Below, piece by piece: positions 52,165 to 61,921 of a stretch of DNA of 64,000 nt (its first letter is position 1; each line of letters opens with the position of its first letter). A program made the translations under genes and the position numbers. Source of the stretch: Vibrio marinisediminis (GTDB taxonomy: Bacteria > Pseudomonadota > Gammaproteobacteria > Enterobacterales > Vibrionaceae); the NCBI RefSeq assembly GCF_014050145.1, contig NZ_JACFYF010000001.1, positions 682,001-746,000 on the forward strand, read 5' to 3'. The notes below the pieces were generated by a model that saw only the letters and a program-made list of their open reading frames with translations, ran no database searches and had not been told where the DNA came from.

Positions 52165-53463
52165 CTAGATAAGGGTAGCGGAGGTTTGATTGCCCATCGC
52201 GATCAGCCTATCGAGAACACGTTCACCATCGGCTCGTAGCCCATTGTGCTCATACTCGTTGGTGATCCATGCTTTGGCGTTCGGAATGATGGCTAGCGTT
52301 TCACGGCTATAGTCCATTTCGACAAACATATCATCCGCATAAACTGCGCAGCTTACAGGGACTTTGTTGTGTGACAGTTGAATCGCATCATATAAGCTGT
52401 TCCAATCGGTTTTACTCGCCAACATTTCAGCCGCTTGTTGCAATGGCTGCAGGTTTTTGTATTGCTCAAACATCCAAGGGAAAACCATTTCGCCTGTAAA
52501 AAGAAATGGCTGACCTTTCTGATAATTAAACTCAGGGTACTGGCTACGCACTCGGTGAGCACTCCAATTGGATGCAAAGCCTTGGCAGTAAATAGACTCA
52601 TGTAAGATGGCATAGATAGGATTGGTTTGAAAACCTTGCTCAGCCAGCATTGCATTGAGGAATTCATAACGGAGCTGTAGCTGACCATTAATCTCTACAA
52701 ACGCGTTTTCCAACCAGTAGTAGATGGTTAGAAAGCTACCACTCATGCCAAAGTTAATGCCGATTTGTTGGAATTGCTCTACGGTAAAGCGTTGCCCATT
52801 TGGCAAATACTCTTCGTTATCTAATAGGTGGTCGGCAATGGCTTGGCATAAAGCCTGTGCTTTTGGAAATTGAGCAAAAAACGCGTGGTTTTTTGTTTGG
52901 GTTCGCTTAAATGTCGCGTGGTAAACGTCATCGGCATGGCGTGAAATAGAAGGTACGCCGCCAGTGATGTAGCTGCGCGATAAGCTATCTGGAAACATCG
53001 ACAAGTAAGTGAGTGAGCAAAAACCGCCAAAGCTTTGTCCAAGTGTTGCCCATTTTTCTACCCCAAATTGTTCACGAATAAACTCTGCATCACGCACAAT
53101 GTTATCCGCTCGAAAGTGGGTGAGGTAATTCGCTTGTTGCTCGGCTGACAAATGAGCAAGCGTTTGATGGCTGATCACCGAGCTATTGCCGGTGCCACGC
53201 TGATCGAGCAGCAGCACTCGGTATTCTTGCAGTGCACGTTTTACCCAACCGCTGTTGCCACTCGGTCTTAACGCAGGAAATCCAGGACCACCTTGAAAGA
53301 AAATAAGCCAAGGTTTTTGACTCTGTTGATCACCAACAAGGCGTACTTCACGGGCAAATATTGTTAGCTCTCCAGCACTTTCGTCGCTGTAATCAAGCGG
53401 AACAGAAAAATAGTGTGGAAGATAATGTAATCCATCATCAATGAATGCATGAGCGTGTTGCAT
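52165..53463 (-). CDS. Proline iminopeptidase-like alpha/beta hydrolase (S33 family)
   Basis: 432 residues, cytoplasmic. HGX-like oxyanion stretch FFQGGPGFPA, DQRGTGNS, nucleophile GQSFGG (Ser about residue 148) and a catalytic His near EHNGLRADG. Matches the S33 prolyl aminopeptidase family, which frees N-terminal Pro from peptides, although the substrate here is not proven. Standalone gene with its own promoter side. Confidence 0.85.
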   Translation of the reverse strand: MQHAHAFIDDGLHYLPHYFSVPLDYSDESAGELTIFAREVRLVGDQQSQKPWLIFFQGGPGFPALRPSGNSGWVKRALQEYRVLLLDQRGTGNSSVISHQTLAHLSAEQQANYLTHFRADNIVRDAEFIREQFGVEKWATLGQSFGGFCSLTYLSMFPDSLSRSYITGGVPSISRHADDVYHATFKRTQTKNHAFFAQFPKAQALCQAIADHLLDNEEYLPNGQRFTVEQFQQIGINFGMSGSFLTIYYWLENAFVEINGQLQLRYEFLNAMLAEQGFQTNPIYAILHESIYCQGFASNWSAHRVRSQYPEFNYQKGQPFLFTGEMVFPWMFEQYKNLQPLQQAAEMLASKTDWNSLYDAIQLSHNKVPVSCAVYADDMFVEMDYSRETLAIIPNAKAWITNEYEHNGLRADGERVLDRLIAMGNQTSATLI

Positions 53464-53516
53464 GGTTTCATCCTAAAAAAGCGCGGTATCGACAAACGTG
53501 TACCGCCAATAATTAT

Positions 53517-53828
53517 CTACGTACTAATGGTAGGTGATTGATTGATGTATTGATATGGAGTTTGTCCGGTTTGTTGTTTAAAAAAGGCAATAAAGGCACT
53601 GTCGCTGGAAAATTCCAGTAAGTGCGCCACATCAGCCACGCTCAACCTTAAAGAGAGCTTTTCAATCGATTTAAGTAAGCGCCATTGTTGACGCCATGCT
53701 TGGTAGGGCATGCCAGTTTCTCGGTTAAATATCCGGCTAATGGTTTTGCTACTCGCTGCCACTTGTTCACTTAATTGGTTAAGTGGCGGGGCAATTGCGT
53801 CATGTTCCAGAACGGGCGATTGTAACAA
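53517..53828 (-). pseudogene. AraC-type regulator fragment (DNA-binding domain only)
   Basis: Only the C-terminal double HTH of an AraC regulator is left: LSEQVAASSKTISRIFNRETGMPYQAWRQQWRLL and VADVAHLLEFSSDSAFIAFFKQQTGQTPYQY. The N-terminal cupin/ligand part (~150 residues) is missing; upstream in frame a TAG is met within 15 codons. Start would be a TTG. It probably represents a 5'-deleted gene, though a short free HTH protein cannot be excluded. The ligand is unknown. Confidence 0.65.
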
Positions 53829-53946
53829 ATCAGAAACCTGACAGTGACTCAGGCATGAAATAGTCTACATTTTAAGTTGTTACGTAATTGTTATTTGCTT
53901 TATAGTGGTGGTTAGATAGGTTGTCTGTTTGCAAAGGAGTACATTG

Positions 53947-54711
53947 ATGGTTGATATTACAGGGTATCACCGAGGGTCGATTCAAAAGCGAACTGATTGG
54001 AATAACCAAGTGTTTAGCTTAAGAGTTACCGGGGCGCCTTTGCAGTTTAAAGCAGGACAGTTTACAAAACTGGCACTACTCGATGAAAACAGCAATGTTA
54101 TTTCTCGTGCCTATTCTTTAGTTAATGCGCCTTTAACCACCTCAGATATGCTGGAGTTTTTAATTGTCGCCGATCCTGACGGGGCGCTAAGTCCAAAGTT
54201 GCAGCAGTTACAGGTAGGGGAAGGTATTTACGTTTCTCAAAGTGCTCATGGCGATTTAACGTTTGAAACAATTCCTAAGCAGAGTGAAACGCTATGGTTG
54301 CTGTCTACTGGGACAGGCATAGGACCATTTTTGTCACTGTTAGATGATATTAGTTTTCGACCTAGCAATGAGAAAATTGTTCTTGTCCATGGGGTGAGGC
54401 AAGAATCGGATTTGGTTTATCGTTATTTGATTGATCAGCTTATACAAGAATATCAAGGACGCTTAGTCTATCAACCGGTTGTTTCACGTGAGAATGTCGA
54501 GGGTATGCTGCATGGGCGTATTACAGATCTGATTCATAGTGGTCAACTGATGGATCAATGTGAAGCTCAGTTTTCCGCTGAGAGCAGCTTTGTGATGCTC
54601 TGTGGTAATCCAAATATGATCAAAGAGACAACGCACTTGCTGCTTGATGCTGGGCTCTCCAAACATCGAAGTGCCCAACCCGGTAATATTATATTTGAAA
54701 GGTATTGGTAG
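53947..54711 (+). CDS. fpr: Ferredoxin-NADP+ reductase
   Basis: 254 residues. FAD-binding domain (QFTKLALLD, then SRAYSLVNAP) and NADPH-binding part (LLSTGTGIGPFLSLL, then VLVHGVRQESDLVYR and MLCGNPNMIKE), ending with the Fpr-type aromatic VFERYW-like tail (IIFERYW). Transfers electrons between NADPH and ferredoxin/flavodoxin. AAAGGAG lies 8 bp before ATG 53947. Confidence 0.95.
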   Translation: MVDITGYHRGSIQKRTDWNNQVFSLRVTGAPLQFKAGQFTKLALLDENSNVISRAYSLVNAPLTTSDMLEFLIVADPDGALSPKLQQLQVGEGIYVSQSAHGDLTFETIPKQSETLWLLSTGTGIGPFLSLLDDISFRPSNEKIVLVHGVRQESDLVYRYLIDQLIQEYQGRLVYQPVVSRENVEGMLHGRITDLIHSGQLMDQCEAQFSAESSFVMLCGNPNMIKETTHLLLDAGLSKHRSAQPGNIIFERYW

Positions 54712-54719
54712 CCTAAGTC

Positions 54720-55055
54720 TTATTGATCATAGGGCACTTGGTCTAGCGCCCAAAATTCAAGTGTATGCACCACATCACCACAGCGACCTTTGAGGATTTG
54801 ATAGCTAGGTTTATAGCTATCGCCCAAATAGGTCGTGCGAATGAGCTCCCCTGTCTTTAGGTCAACTTGCGATACAACTCTGCCCTTAAAGTTTTGAAAT
54901 AGTGCAAATTGGTCACTTTGATAGACTTTCTGTCCTCGATAAAACAAAAAAGTATCCCTTGTGTCCAAAAGCTGGCATTTCAATGGCAAAGAATCGGGGC
55001 CTGTTGAACTTGGTGATATTGTTAGAAGTAACACTGAAAAAATTAAACTATTCAT
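54720..55055 (-). CDS. Small secreted protein, unknown function
   Basis: 111 residues after ATG 55055, with a signal-peptide-like hydrophobic start (LIFSVLLLTISPSS) and two Cys (LKCQLL and GRCGDV) that may form a disulfide. Beta-rich body. It faces fpr tail to tail. No family recognised; the frame could extend to 55103, but the signal peptide then starts too late. Confidence 0.65.
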   Translation of the reverse strand: MNSLIFSVLLLTISPSSTGPDSLPLKCQLLDTRDTFLFYRGQKVYQSDQFALFQNFKGRVVSQVDLKTGELIRTTYLGDSYKPSYQILKGRCGDVVHTLEFWALDQVPYDQ

Positions 55056-55265
55056 TACCAACTCCCATACGTGAGTCACGCTGATATTAAGTATAGGAGC
55101 CATATTCCAACTAGGAATAAACTTATTTGGTTGAAAACGGGTTGATGGAGTTAAAAATGGTCCGTTCGATTTCCATTCAATGAGAATTCCCCTAGTTGTT
55201 CAGCTCGTGGTTGTGAATATTTACACGTTACTCTGTGGGAACAAAAACAATGGAGTGACGTGAAG

Positions 55266-55622
55266 ATGAATTTAATCGTCAATGTGCAAAAAGGGGTCCG
55301 TAAAGTGGGCTTTGAGATGGCGACGCGACAAGCTTGGAAGTGCGGTGTAAAAGCTAATTTAGTTAATCGAGTGATAGGTGTGGCTAAAGGGCAAGTCGTT
55401 TGTGTTGTTGAAGGCGTTCGAGCGGAGCTTTCGACACCTTTGAATAACCCTCTTCATGATGATGATAAGCAAGGGCGTTACATGTTCATTGGTGGTGTGT
55501 GCTGGGAGCCGAATTCATTGCTAGCTCCGGGATTCCCTGAGTTTATGTTTATGCATATGCGTAATTTAGGACACAAGCATAAATACATGACGGATGATGA
55601 GCTATTTTTCAACTTAGCTTAA
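55266..55622 (+). CDS. Hypothetical protein, 118 aa
   Basis: Begins MNLIVNVQKGVRKVGFEMATRQAWKCG (split) and is followed by a strong terminator; a GTG two codons earlier (55260) is also possible, since GGAG lies 4-10 bp ahead of either. No signal peptide or membrane helix; basic N-terminus, Met/Phe/His-rich C-terminus (EFMFMHMRNLGHKHKYMTDDEL). Unknown function; I have no family for it. Confidence 0.65.
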   Translation: MNLIVNVQKGVRKVGFEMATRQAWKCGVKANLVNRVIGVAKGQVVCVVEGVRAELSTPLNNPLHDDDKQGRYMFIGGVCWEPNSLLAPGFPEFMFMHMRNLGHKHKYMTDDELFFNLA

Positions 55623-55634
55623 AAATTGAATATA

Positions 55635-55660
55635 AAAAAGGAGGCGATCGCCTCCTTTTT
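55635..55660. terminator. Perfect-palindrome bidirectional terminator
   Basis: 26-bp perfect palindrome centred on GGCGATCGCC with A and T runs at the ends, between the convergent 118-aa gene and nagB. Confidence 0.9.
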
Positions 55661-55677
55661 CAATACGGTAGTTCTAA

Positions 55678-56478
55678 TTAGAAACCGATAATGTTCTGCG
55701 CTTCAAGCTCAGTAAAGTATTTTACTGTTTTTACTTTCAACTCTTGAGTTGATGGCTCGTCACACACGATAACAGCTTTAGGGTGAAGTTGAAGTGCTGA
55801 AACCGTCCACAGGTGGTTTACGCTACCTTCAACTGCCGCTTCAAGTGCGAGTGCTTTGTTGTGACCTGTTACTAGGATCATCACTTCTTCTGAATCTAGT
55901 AGAGTACCCACACCAATCGTTAGAGCGTATTTAGGTACTTGGTTGATGTCGCCATCGAAGAAACGAGAGTTTGCGATACGAGTATCTTCAGTCAGTGTCT
56001 TAATACGCGTACGTGAAGAAAGAGAAGATGCAGGCTCATTGAAAGCAATGTGACCATCGTTACCTACGCCACCCATAAATAGGTTGATTCGACCGTAAGA
56101 CTTGATTTTGTCTTCGTAGCGTTGACATTCCGCTTCGTGCTCAGGAGCATTACCGTCCAGTAGGTTGATATTTTCTTCTTGAATATCAATGTGATTAAAG
56201 AAGTTGTTGTACATAAATGAACGGTATGATTCTGGGTGATCAGCAGGGATGCCAATGTATTCATCCATGTTAAACGTTACAACATGCTTAAAGCTCACTT
56301 CGCCAGCTTTGTGCATTTCAATCAGCGCGTTGTATGTAGCAAGTGGCGTACCACCAGTAGGTAGACCAAGCACAAATGGGCGCTCTGCAGTTGGTTTAAA
56401 ATCGTTAATGCGTTTAACGATGTGTGCTGCTGCCCATTTACCTACTTGTGCTGCTTGTTGAAGCGGGATAAGTCTCAT
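55678..56478 (-). CDS. nagB: Glucosamine-6-phosphate deaminase
   Basis: 266 residues, the E. coli NagB length. Converts glucosamine-6-phosphate to fructose-6-phosphate and ammonia, feeding GlcNAc and chitin degradation into glycolysis. Motifs: [23 protein letters not shown] with the catalytic Asp, [13 protein letters not shown] with the His, and TLTEDTR. ATG 56478 (MRLIPL) is chosen; the upstream in-frame extension is rejected. A NagC-like operator lies ~45 bp upstream. Confidence 0.96.
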   Translation of the reverse strand: MRLIPLQQAAQVGKWAAAHIVKRINDFKPTAERPFVLGLPTGGTPLATYNALIEMHKAGEVSFKHVVTFNMDEYIGIPADHPESYRSFMYNNFFNHIDIQEENINLLDGNAPEHEAECQRYEDKIKSYGRINLFMGGVGNDGHIAFNEPASSLSSRTRIKTLTEDTRIANSRFFDGDINQVPKYALTIGVGTLLDSEEVMILVTGHNKALALEAAVEGSVNHLWTVSALQLHPKAVIVCDEPSTQELKVKTVKYFTELEAQNIIGF

Positions 56479-56889
56479 TTTTTGCCCCTGATAATTAGAA
56501 TTCGATATGCCGTACACATTATTTCGCATTATAAAATAAGTGATTTAGTTGTTCTATTGTTTTCGGTCAATTTTTGTTGTTTCTTTTAAAAATGAGCCTG
56601 TTTATCAAAAGGTATACGTTTGCTTGTTGTTTTTGTGTAACGAAAAGTTTAACTGTGGTATTGATTTTTTACTAGGCGAACTATCAATAGCCATGGCATT
56701 AATGACAAAAAGTTAAGAGGCAATCCCCCAGAAAAAGGGTATCTATGTCGCTAATTATTGGGAGTTGTCATATCCTAGAGGCACCTGATGGCATTTGACT
56801 GTTTTTAGGTGTAATCGCTCAAATATTTCTTCAATCAGCCGATATTTGGATAAGTAACTTAGGTTCAACACGACGTGTGAAGTTAAATA
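56479..56889. promoter_or_regulatory. nagB / Sel1-protein divergent intergenic region
   Basis: 411 bp without a gene; AT-rich. Apart from the NagC-like site at 56519-56539 I see no structured element. Several in-frame stops on both strands. Confidence 0.4.
56519..56539 (-). promoter_or_regulatory. NagC/Mlc-like operator
   Basis: TTATTT-CGCATTATA-AAATAA: A/T arms (TTATTT/AAATAA) around a 9-bp spacer, in the general form of NagC sites, ~45 bp before the nagB ATG. Pattern match only. Confidence 0.4.
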
Positions 56890-58074
56890 ATGACTATAAT
56901 GGGAATCGCCATTGGTGCGACCGGACTACTTCTACTGCTGCTCTTTGTTTGGATGTTGGCTATTTCGATGCGCCAGAAGCGTATCGAAAATGAACGACGT
57001 CAAAGAGTGCATATCTATCGTAAGGCGATGGAACGTAACCGAAAACAAGAGCAAGAAGAGCGTGTTCAAAAGGCTGAAGCAGGTGACATCACCATGATCC
57101 TTTACCTCGCGAAAGAGGAAGAGCGAACCAACCTGCGTAAAGCTTCTTATTGGTATCACAAAGCCGCTAATCTCGATAATGTCACCGGAATGTATGGCAT
57201 AGTGCGTATCAGCGAACGAATGAAAGATGACATGGTACTGCGTGAGCAGGCTAAATTTTGGCGTACGGCTATTTCTGCGGTTGAGGGAAATTTACAAGCT
57301 AAATATGAGACGGCGGAAGCACTCTTTTTTGGTCGAGGAGTAGAGCAAAATATTGAGAAAGCCTACCGTTTCATGGAAGAATCGGCAAAGATGCAGTATG
57401 TACCTGCGATGCTATTTTTAGGCGATTGGTTCATAAGCCACAATAACCCTGAACCGTCGCCGAGCACGTCGTTTGAGTGGTATAAACAAGCGACAAAACA
57501 TAAAAGTAACGAAGGTCGGATGAAGCTAGGCATGAGTTACATTAACGGTATTGGTGTCGCAGTTGATTTTTATCATGGTTGTTACTGGCTCGAAAGAGCG
57601 GGTGAGAAAGGGTATACCCCGGCAATGCTGAAAGCCGGTGAGGTTTGGCTTGAGTCAGGCGGGCAAGGTAAGTTTATTGCTTATATTTGGTTTTTTCTGG
57701 CTGGGCAGTTGGGAAATGAAGAAGCTCGCATGCTGCGAGATAAAGTCTCGCTTACGATTAGCGTTGATACTGTCGTGGGTATGCAAGCTTTAGCAAAGCC
57801 GATGCTTAAACGTATCCGAGAAAATAAAGTGGGCAAGCATGCCCTGATTAAAGCACTAAATAGTCTATATAAACGTGAATTGGATTATCTATCGTATGAC
57901 TTTCAACCCAGTAACCTTAAGTTAGATGCGGCGAAAAATGATTCGTTGAATGAAGAAACAGTGGAAGAATTACTGAATGAGAGCGAACTTGATATTGCCG
58001 CGGAAGAGGTAAATGAAAGTAAGTCCAAAAATCTAGACTTTACTGTTTCACAAATGGATCAATCTCATCGATAA
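56890..58074 (+). CDS. Sel1-like repeat protein, membrane anchored
   Basis: 394 residues. N-terminal anchor helix (~4-26), a charged linker, then at least five Sel1-like helical repeats (KYETAEALFFGRGVEQNIEKAYRFMEESAKMQY, GMSYINGIGVAVDFYHGCYWLERAGEKG split as two repeats, and others) and an acidic C-terminal tail (NEETVEELLNESELDIAAEEV). Sel1 proteins act as interaction scaffolds, often in membrane or secretion pathways. Function here unknown. Confidence 0.85.
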   Translation: MTIMGIAIGATGLLLLLLFVWMLAISMRQKRIENERRQRVHIYRKAMERNRKQEQEERVQKAEAGDITMILYLAKEEERTNLRKASYWYHKAANLDNVTGMYGIVRISERMKDDMVLREQAKFWRTAISAVEGNLQAKYETAEALFFGRGVEQNIEKAYRFMEESAKMQYVPAMLFLGDWFISHNNPEPSPSTSFEWYKQATKHKSNEGRMKLGMSYINGIGVAVDFYHGCYWLERAGEKGYTPAMLKAGEVWLESGGQGKFIAYIWFFLAGQLGNEEARMLRDKVSLTISVDTVVGMQALAKPMLKRIRENKVGKHALIKALNSLYKRELDYLSYDFQPSNLKLDAAKNDSLNEETVEELLNESELDIAAEEVNESKSKNLDFTVSQMDQSHR

Positions 58075-58087
58075 CTTTGTTAAAAAG

Positions 58088-58116
58088 AAAGGCTGCCTAA
58101 AATGGCAGCCTTTTTT
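58088..58116 (+). terminator. Terminator after Sel1 gene
   Basis: 10-bp stem AAAGGCTGCC / GGCAGCCTTT (58088-58097, 58104-58113) and T run. Confidence 0.85.
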
Positions 58117-58143
58117 ACGTCTTATTTTGTAGCCTGCTTCATT

Positions 58144-59367
58144 TTACTGAGGTCGGTTCTGCTTTTGTTTTTGCTTACAAACCGCAGCAGTAAAGATAAC
58201 ATCTGTTGAGCTGTTCAATGCGGTTTCAGCCGAGTCTTGAACCACACCAATAATGAAACCAACAGCAACCACTTGCATTGCAATCTCGTTAGGGATGCCA
58301 AATAGCCCACAAGCTAGTGGGATAAGTAATAGCGAACCACCCGCAACACCCGATGCGCCACAAGCAGAAACAGCGGCAACAATACTCAGTAGCACAGCCG
58401 TCAGTAGATCGACCTCAATACCCATGGTATGAACAGCGGCAAGTGTTAGTACGGTAATGGTGATTGCAGCACCAGCCATGTTGATGGTTGCCCCTAGCGG
58501 AATCGAAACAGAGTACGTATCTTCATCTAACTTTAGCTTCTCGCATAGCGCCATGTTGACTGGAATGTTTGCAGCACTTGAACGAGTAAAGAATGCTGTG
58601 ACGCCGCTTTCTCGTAAGCATTGAAATACCAATGGATACGGGTTCTCACGCGTTTTTACAAATACGATCAGTGGGTTGACGAAGAGTGCGATGATCGCCA
58701 TAGCGCCTAGCAGTACAAACAATAGATGTAGATAACCCGCTAATGCAGAGAAACCGGTGGTTGCTAAGGTTGAAGCTACCAGACCAAAAATGCCAAATGG
58801 AGCCAAGCGGATGATAAAGCGCACGATTTGAGAGATGCCATGGCTTAAATCTTCAAAGAGCGCTTTGGTTGATGCCGATGCATGGTGCAAAGCTAAGCCA
58901 AGGGCAACGGCCCAGGCGAGAATACCAATATAGTTGGCATTCTTAAGTGCATTAATTGGGTTATCAACCAACTGGAAAAGTAAGGTATTGAGTACTTCAG
59001 CAATGCCTTGTGGAGGGGTTGCCCCTTCAGCACCTGATACCAGAGTTAAAGTGGTTGGGAAAAGGAAACTCATGGTCACTGCGGTCAAAGCCGCTGTAAA
59101 GGTACCAAATAGATACAATACGACGATTGGTCGCATGTATGTGTGTTGGTTTTTCTTTTGGTTGGCAATTGATGCTGCAACTAGGATGAAAACTAAAATT
59201 GGAGCGACAGCTTTTAGTGCGCCTACAAATAGAGCACCAAGCAATCCAACGCTTTCCGCCTGTTGTGGGGCAATCATTGATAGCGCGATACCTAAGATAA
59301 TACCGGCTAAGATTTGTAGTACTAGGTTGCCCCGTGCAAGCCGAGCTAGAAAAGAGTTATGAAGCAT
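58144..59367 (-). CDS. sstT: Serine/threonine:Na+ symporter
   Basis: 407 residues, DAACS superfamily. SstT-type motifs: [30 protein letters not shown] (instead of NMDG) and [30 protein letters not shown] near the end. Imports serine and threonine with Na+. Faces the Sel1 gene with a terminator between. Confidence 0.94.
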   Translation of the reverse strand: MLHNSFLARLARGNLVLQILAGIILGIALSMIAPQQAESVGLLGALFVGALKAVAPILVFILVAASIANQKKNQHTYMRPIVVLYLFGTFTAALTAVTMSFLFPTTLTLVSGAEGATPPQGIAEVLNTLLFQLVDNPINALKNANYIGILAWAVALGLALHHASASTKALFEDLSHGISQIVRFIIRLAPFGIFGLVASTLATTGFSALAGYLHLLFVLLGAMAIIALFVNPLIVFVKTRENPYPLVFQCLRESGVTAFFTRSSAANIPVNMALCEKLKLDEDTYSVSIPLGATINMAGAAITITVLTLAAVHTMGIEVDLLTAVLLSIVAAVSACGASGVAGGSLLLIPLACGLFGIPNEIAMQVVAVGFIIGVVQDSAETALNSSTDVIFTAAVCKQKQKQNRPQ

Positions 59368-59545
59368 AATAAATCCTGCATTTTGCTAATATTCTTATTG
59401 GAGTTTCTTCTACGAAATGACGTAAGGGGAGTAATACTATCCTTCTGAGATATTGTGTCTAGGAGTAATTAAAGAATAGAGGTTAATATTATAGTTATCA
59501 TAAATAGCTATATATAATTTTGATTAATAGCGGTATTTTATAGAT

Positions 59546-59568
59546 AAAAAAAGGGGCAAATGCCCCTT
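59546..59568 (-). terminator. Terminator after rsgA
   Basis: 8-bp stem AAGGGGCA / TGCCCCTT (59551-59558, 59561-59568), with an A run that gives a U run on the minus strand. Confidence 0.8.
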
Positions 59569-59591
59569 GTTGAGTATGCAATTAAGCCGTT

Positions 59592-60647
59592 TTAATAGCC
59601 TTTTTTTCTCGTACGGCTTTCGCTTTGTCCTGATCGGCAATGCTTGGCAAACTGTTTGTCTTTGGCTCTTCTCTCGGCGAGTGAGGCGCTATTCCACTCT
59701 TGCTCTCGCATTAACTTCAGATAGTTGTTCACCCGTCTTTCGTCTATATCACCTTTATCTAACGCTTGAACAACCGCACAACCGGGTTCGTTTTCATGCT
59801 TACAATCACTAAAGCGACATTGGTTTACTAAATTTTGCACATCACTGAATGTCTGCTCAACACCTTCCGCGCAATCGTGAATTTGCAGTTCTCGCATTCC
59901 AGGGGTGTCGATTAAAACACCACCAGATTGAAGAGGGTGTAGTGAACGGCTAGTGGTTGTATGGCGTCCTTTGCTATCGTCTTCGCGGATACCACCTGTG
60001 ATTTGAGTGTAATCACCAAGAAGGGTGTTGACCAAGGTTGATTTGCCAACGCCAGAAGAACCCATAAAAGCCACGGTTTTGCCTTGTTTGCACCAACTGA
60101 GCAAATGCTGACATTGCTCAGCGTCGAGCGCGTTAAGCGTTTCTATGAATAACATAGCGTCAAGCGCTTGGACTTGGGCTCGCTTCTCTTCAGTGTCAGT
60201 ACAAAGGTCAGCTTTGGTTAAAATGATCACTGGCTCTACGTCGGCGTCATAAGCTATCGATAGGTAACGCTCGATTCGATTAAGATTAAAATCGTCATTC
60301 AATGAACAGACAATAAACAGGGTGCTGACGTTCGCGGCAATAAGCTGTTCAGCCACCTTGCTCCCCGCTGCTTTTCGACTAAACAGAGATTGTCTATCTA
60401 GCAAACGCAGAAACTGACCTTGTTCATTAAGGACTAACCAGTCACCAACTGTCATATCTGGCAAGTCTTTGTGCATGGAGAGTGTCAATTCACCTGATTC
60501 AGATAGCAAAGTGTAACCACTGCGGTGATGTTCACTAATACGAGCTATTTGGTGATGTTCAAGGTCATCGAGAGTGAGCTGTTGATGGAATAGGTTATTC
60601 CAACCAAGTTGAGTTAGCGTAGTGGTAGAGCTGGCATTTGAATTCAT
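59592..60647 (-). CDS. rsgA: Ribosome small-subunit-dependent GTPase A (RsgA), probable second paralogue
   Basis: 351 residues, circularly permuted GTPase: OB-fold first (~1-95), then G4 LTKADLC, G1 [13 protein letters not shown]2 TT-region (KGRHTTTSR) and G3 DTPGMREL, and a C-terminal zinc knuckle [14 protein letters not shown]. Helps mature the 30S subunit and is stimulated by it. It lacks the Lys/Arg-rich N-terminal leader typical of the main Vibrio RsgA, and its OB part diverges, so it is more likely the second, shorter-leader copy. Confidence 0.88.
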   Translation of the reverse strand: MNSNASSTTTLTQLGWNNLFHQQLTLDDLEHHQIARISEHHRSGYTLLSESGELTLSMHKDLPDMTVGDWLVLNEQGQFLRLLDRQSLFSRKAAGSKVAEQLIAANVSTLFIVCSLNDDFNLNRIERYLSIAYDADVEPVIILTKADLCTDTEEKRAQVQALDAMLFIETLNALDAEQCQHLLSWCKQGKTVAFMGSSGVGKSTLVNTLLGDYTQITGGIREDDSKGRHTTTSRSLHPLQSGGVLIDTPGMRELQIHDCAEGVEQTFSDVQNLVNQCRFSDCKHENEPGCAVVQALDKGDIDERRVNNYLKLMREQEWNSASLAERRAKDKQFAKHCRSGQSESRTRKKGY

Positions 60648-60829
60648 TTAAATCCCAAAGCGTGTATTTAGTATGGCGATTCTTGTTTTTCGGTCAATAT
60701 GACCTCAGTAACCCGCATCTGCTGGTGGTTAAAAGTATAGATTAGCGCTTGTTAACCGCCATCAGATGATTCGTCGCTATAATCATATAGTAAAGCCATT
60801 TTTAATGATTTCGCCTAGCGAGCATAACA

Positions 60830-60857
60830 AAAGAGGAGGGCATTCGCCCTCCTCTTT
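60830..60857 (-). terminator. Terminator of the copper-delivery operon
   Basis: Perfect 12-bp stem AAAGAGGAGGGC / GCCCTCCTCTTT (60830-60841, 60846-60857), 16 bp past the PCuAC stop. Confidence 0.8.
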
Positions 60858-60872
60858 CTCACATGATAATAA

Positions 60873-61316
60873 TCAGTGGTGGTGCTTCATTCCGCTCATG
60901 ACTTTTTTGATAGGGGCTTGGAATGTCTGCGTTTCACCATTGGCAAAAGTCACTTCAACTTCTATTTCCTCGCCTTCAACTAGCGGTTTAGCCAGCTCAA
61001 ACAACATAATATGCAGGCTACCTGGCTTCAGAGAAATGTGGCTTTGCGCTGGTAACTCAATCTTTTCGATTTGACGCATTTTCATCACTTCGCCTTGCAT
61101 AATGACATCGTGTAATTCGACCTTTCCAGCTGCTGGAGTTGAGGCTGAGACGATTGCTCGATCGTTGTCACTATGGTTCATTATATCGACAAAAACGGCG
61201 CTAGTGGCTGCGTTGGGTGGTGTTGCTCTTGCGTAAGGGTTTTGCAACATCATGTCCGCTGCATTTGCGAGAGGGCTTAAAAGTAGCGTAGCCAAGAGTA
61301 AAGGCTTCAATTTCAT
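60873..61316 (-). CDS. Periplasmic copper chaperone PCu(A)C
   Basis: 147 residues with a Sec signal peptide (LLLATLLLSPLANA). The copper motif H-x-n-M...H-x-M is present as ELHDVIMQGEVMKM and SLHIMLFE; an additional C-terminal Met/His tail (MKHHH). Delivers Cu(I) to CuA/CuB centres of cytochrome oxidase. Start ATG 61316 is chosen because AAGGA is 6 bp upstream; the ATG at 61322 would lie right after it. Third gene of a three-gene operon after Sco. Confidence 0.9.
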   Translation of the reverse strand: MKLKPLLLATLLLSPLANAADMMLQNPYARATPPNAATSAVFVDIMNHSDNDRAIVSASTPAAGKVELHDVIMQGEVMKMRQIEKIELPAQSHISLKPGSLHIMLFELAKPLVEGEEIEVEVTFANGETQTFQAPIKKVMSGMKHHH

Positions 61317-61318
61317 AG

Positions 61319-61921
61319 TCATTCCTTTGGATTCGTTTCTTGGAGTTGTTTAATTGCTGCCACAATTGGGGCAGGATTAAGAGTGTGTGGCACTTTAGTA
61401 ATTAACTGCCCATCTGGCTGCAGAAAATAAAAATAGGAATTATGGTCAATCGTGTATTTGAGCTGAGAATCTTTAAGTTCTGTTTTTTTGAATACCACCC
61501 CATAGCGCTCTGCGATAGGTTGCGTGACAGCTAAAGGTGCAGATAAGCCTTCGATGGTTGAATGGAAGTATTGCGCGTACTGGTGCGCTTTGTCGGCATC
61601 GTCACGTTCTGGATCCAATGTGATGAAGACTGGTCGAATGGATGCGAGGCTTTTTTCATCCAGTTCCTTTAACGCCGCAGACAGCATTGCAAGCGAGGTA
61701 GGACAAACGTCGGGGCAATGAGTAAACCCGAAATAGGCAATACGTACACGTTGATCGTTTAGATCATAGAGGTCAACAACTTGATTATTTTCGCCAGCAA
61801 ACGTTGCGACTGTCTGCGCTTCAACTGCTGGCGTCTTCTCTGCTGAACTTTCGAGGAACAGTTTTAAACCGTAGCCTAACGTGAATGCAACTACTAGAAT
61901 TAATGACCAATTCTTGCTCAT
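61319..61921 (-). CDS. SCO1/SenC family copper/thiol protein
   Basis: 200 residues, membrane-anchored by one N-terminal helix, thioredoxin-like. The copper motif CPDVCPTS is complete and the conserved His lies in YTIDHNSYFYF. It helps assemble the CuA site of cytochrome oxidase, in line with the PCu(A)C gene next to it. The ATG overlaps the preceding stop (ATGA) with AAGGATGGCAAG before it. Confidence 0.93.
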   Translation of the reverse strand: MSKNWSLILVVAFTLGYGLKLFLESSAEKTPAVEAQTVATFAGENNQVVDLYDLNDQRVRIAYFGFTHCPDVCPTSLAMLSAALKELDEKSLASIRPVFITLDPERDDADKAHQYAQYFHSTIEGLSAPLAVTQPIAERYGVVFKKTELKDSQLKYTIDHNSYFYFLQPDGQLITKVPHTLNPAPIVAAIKQLQETNPKE

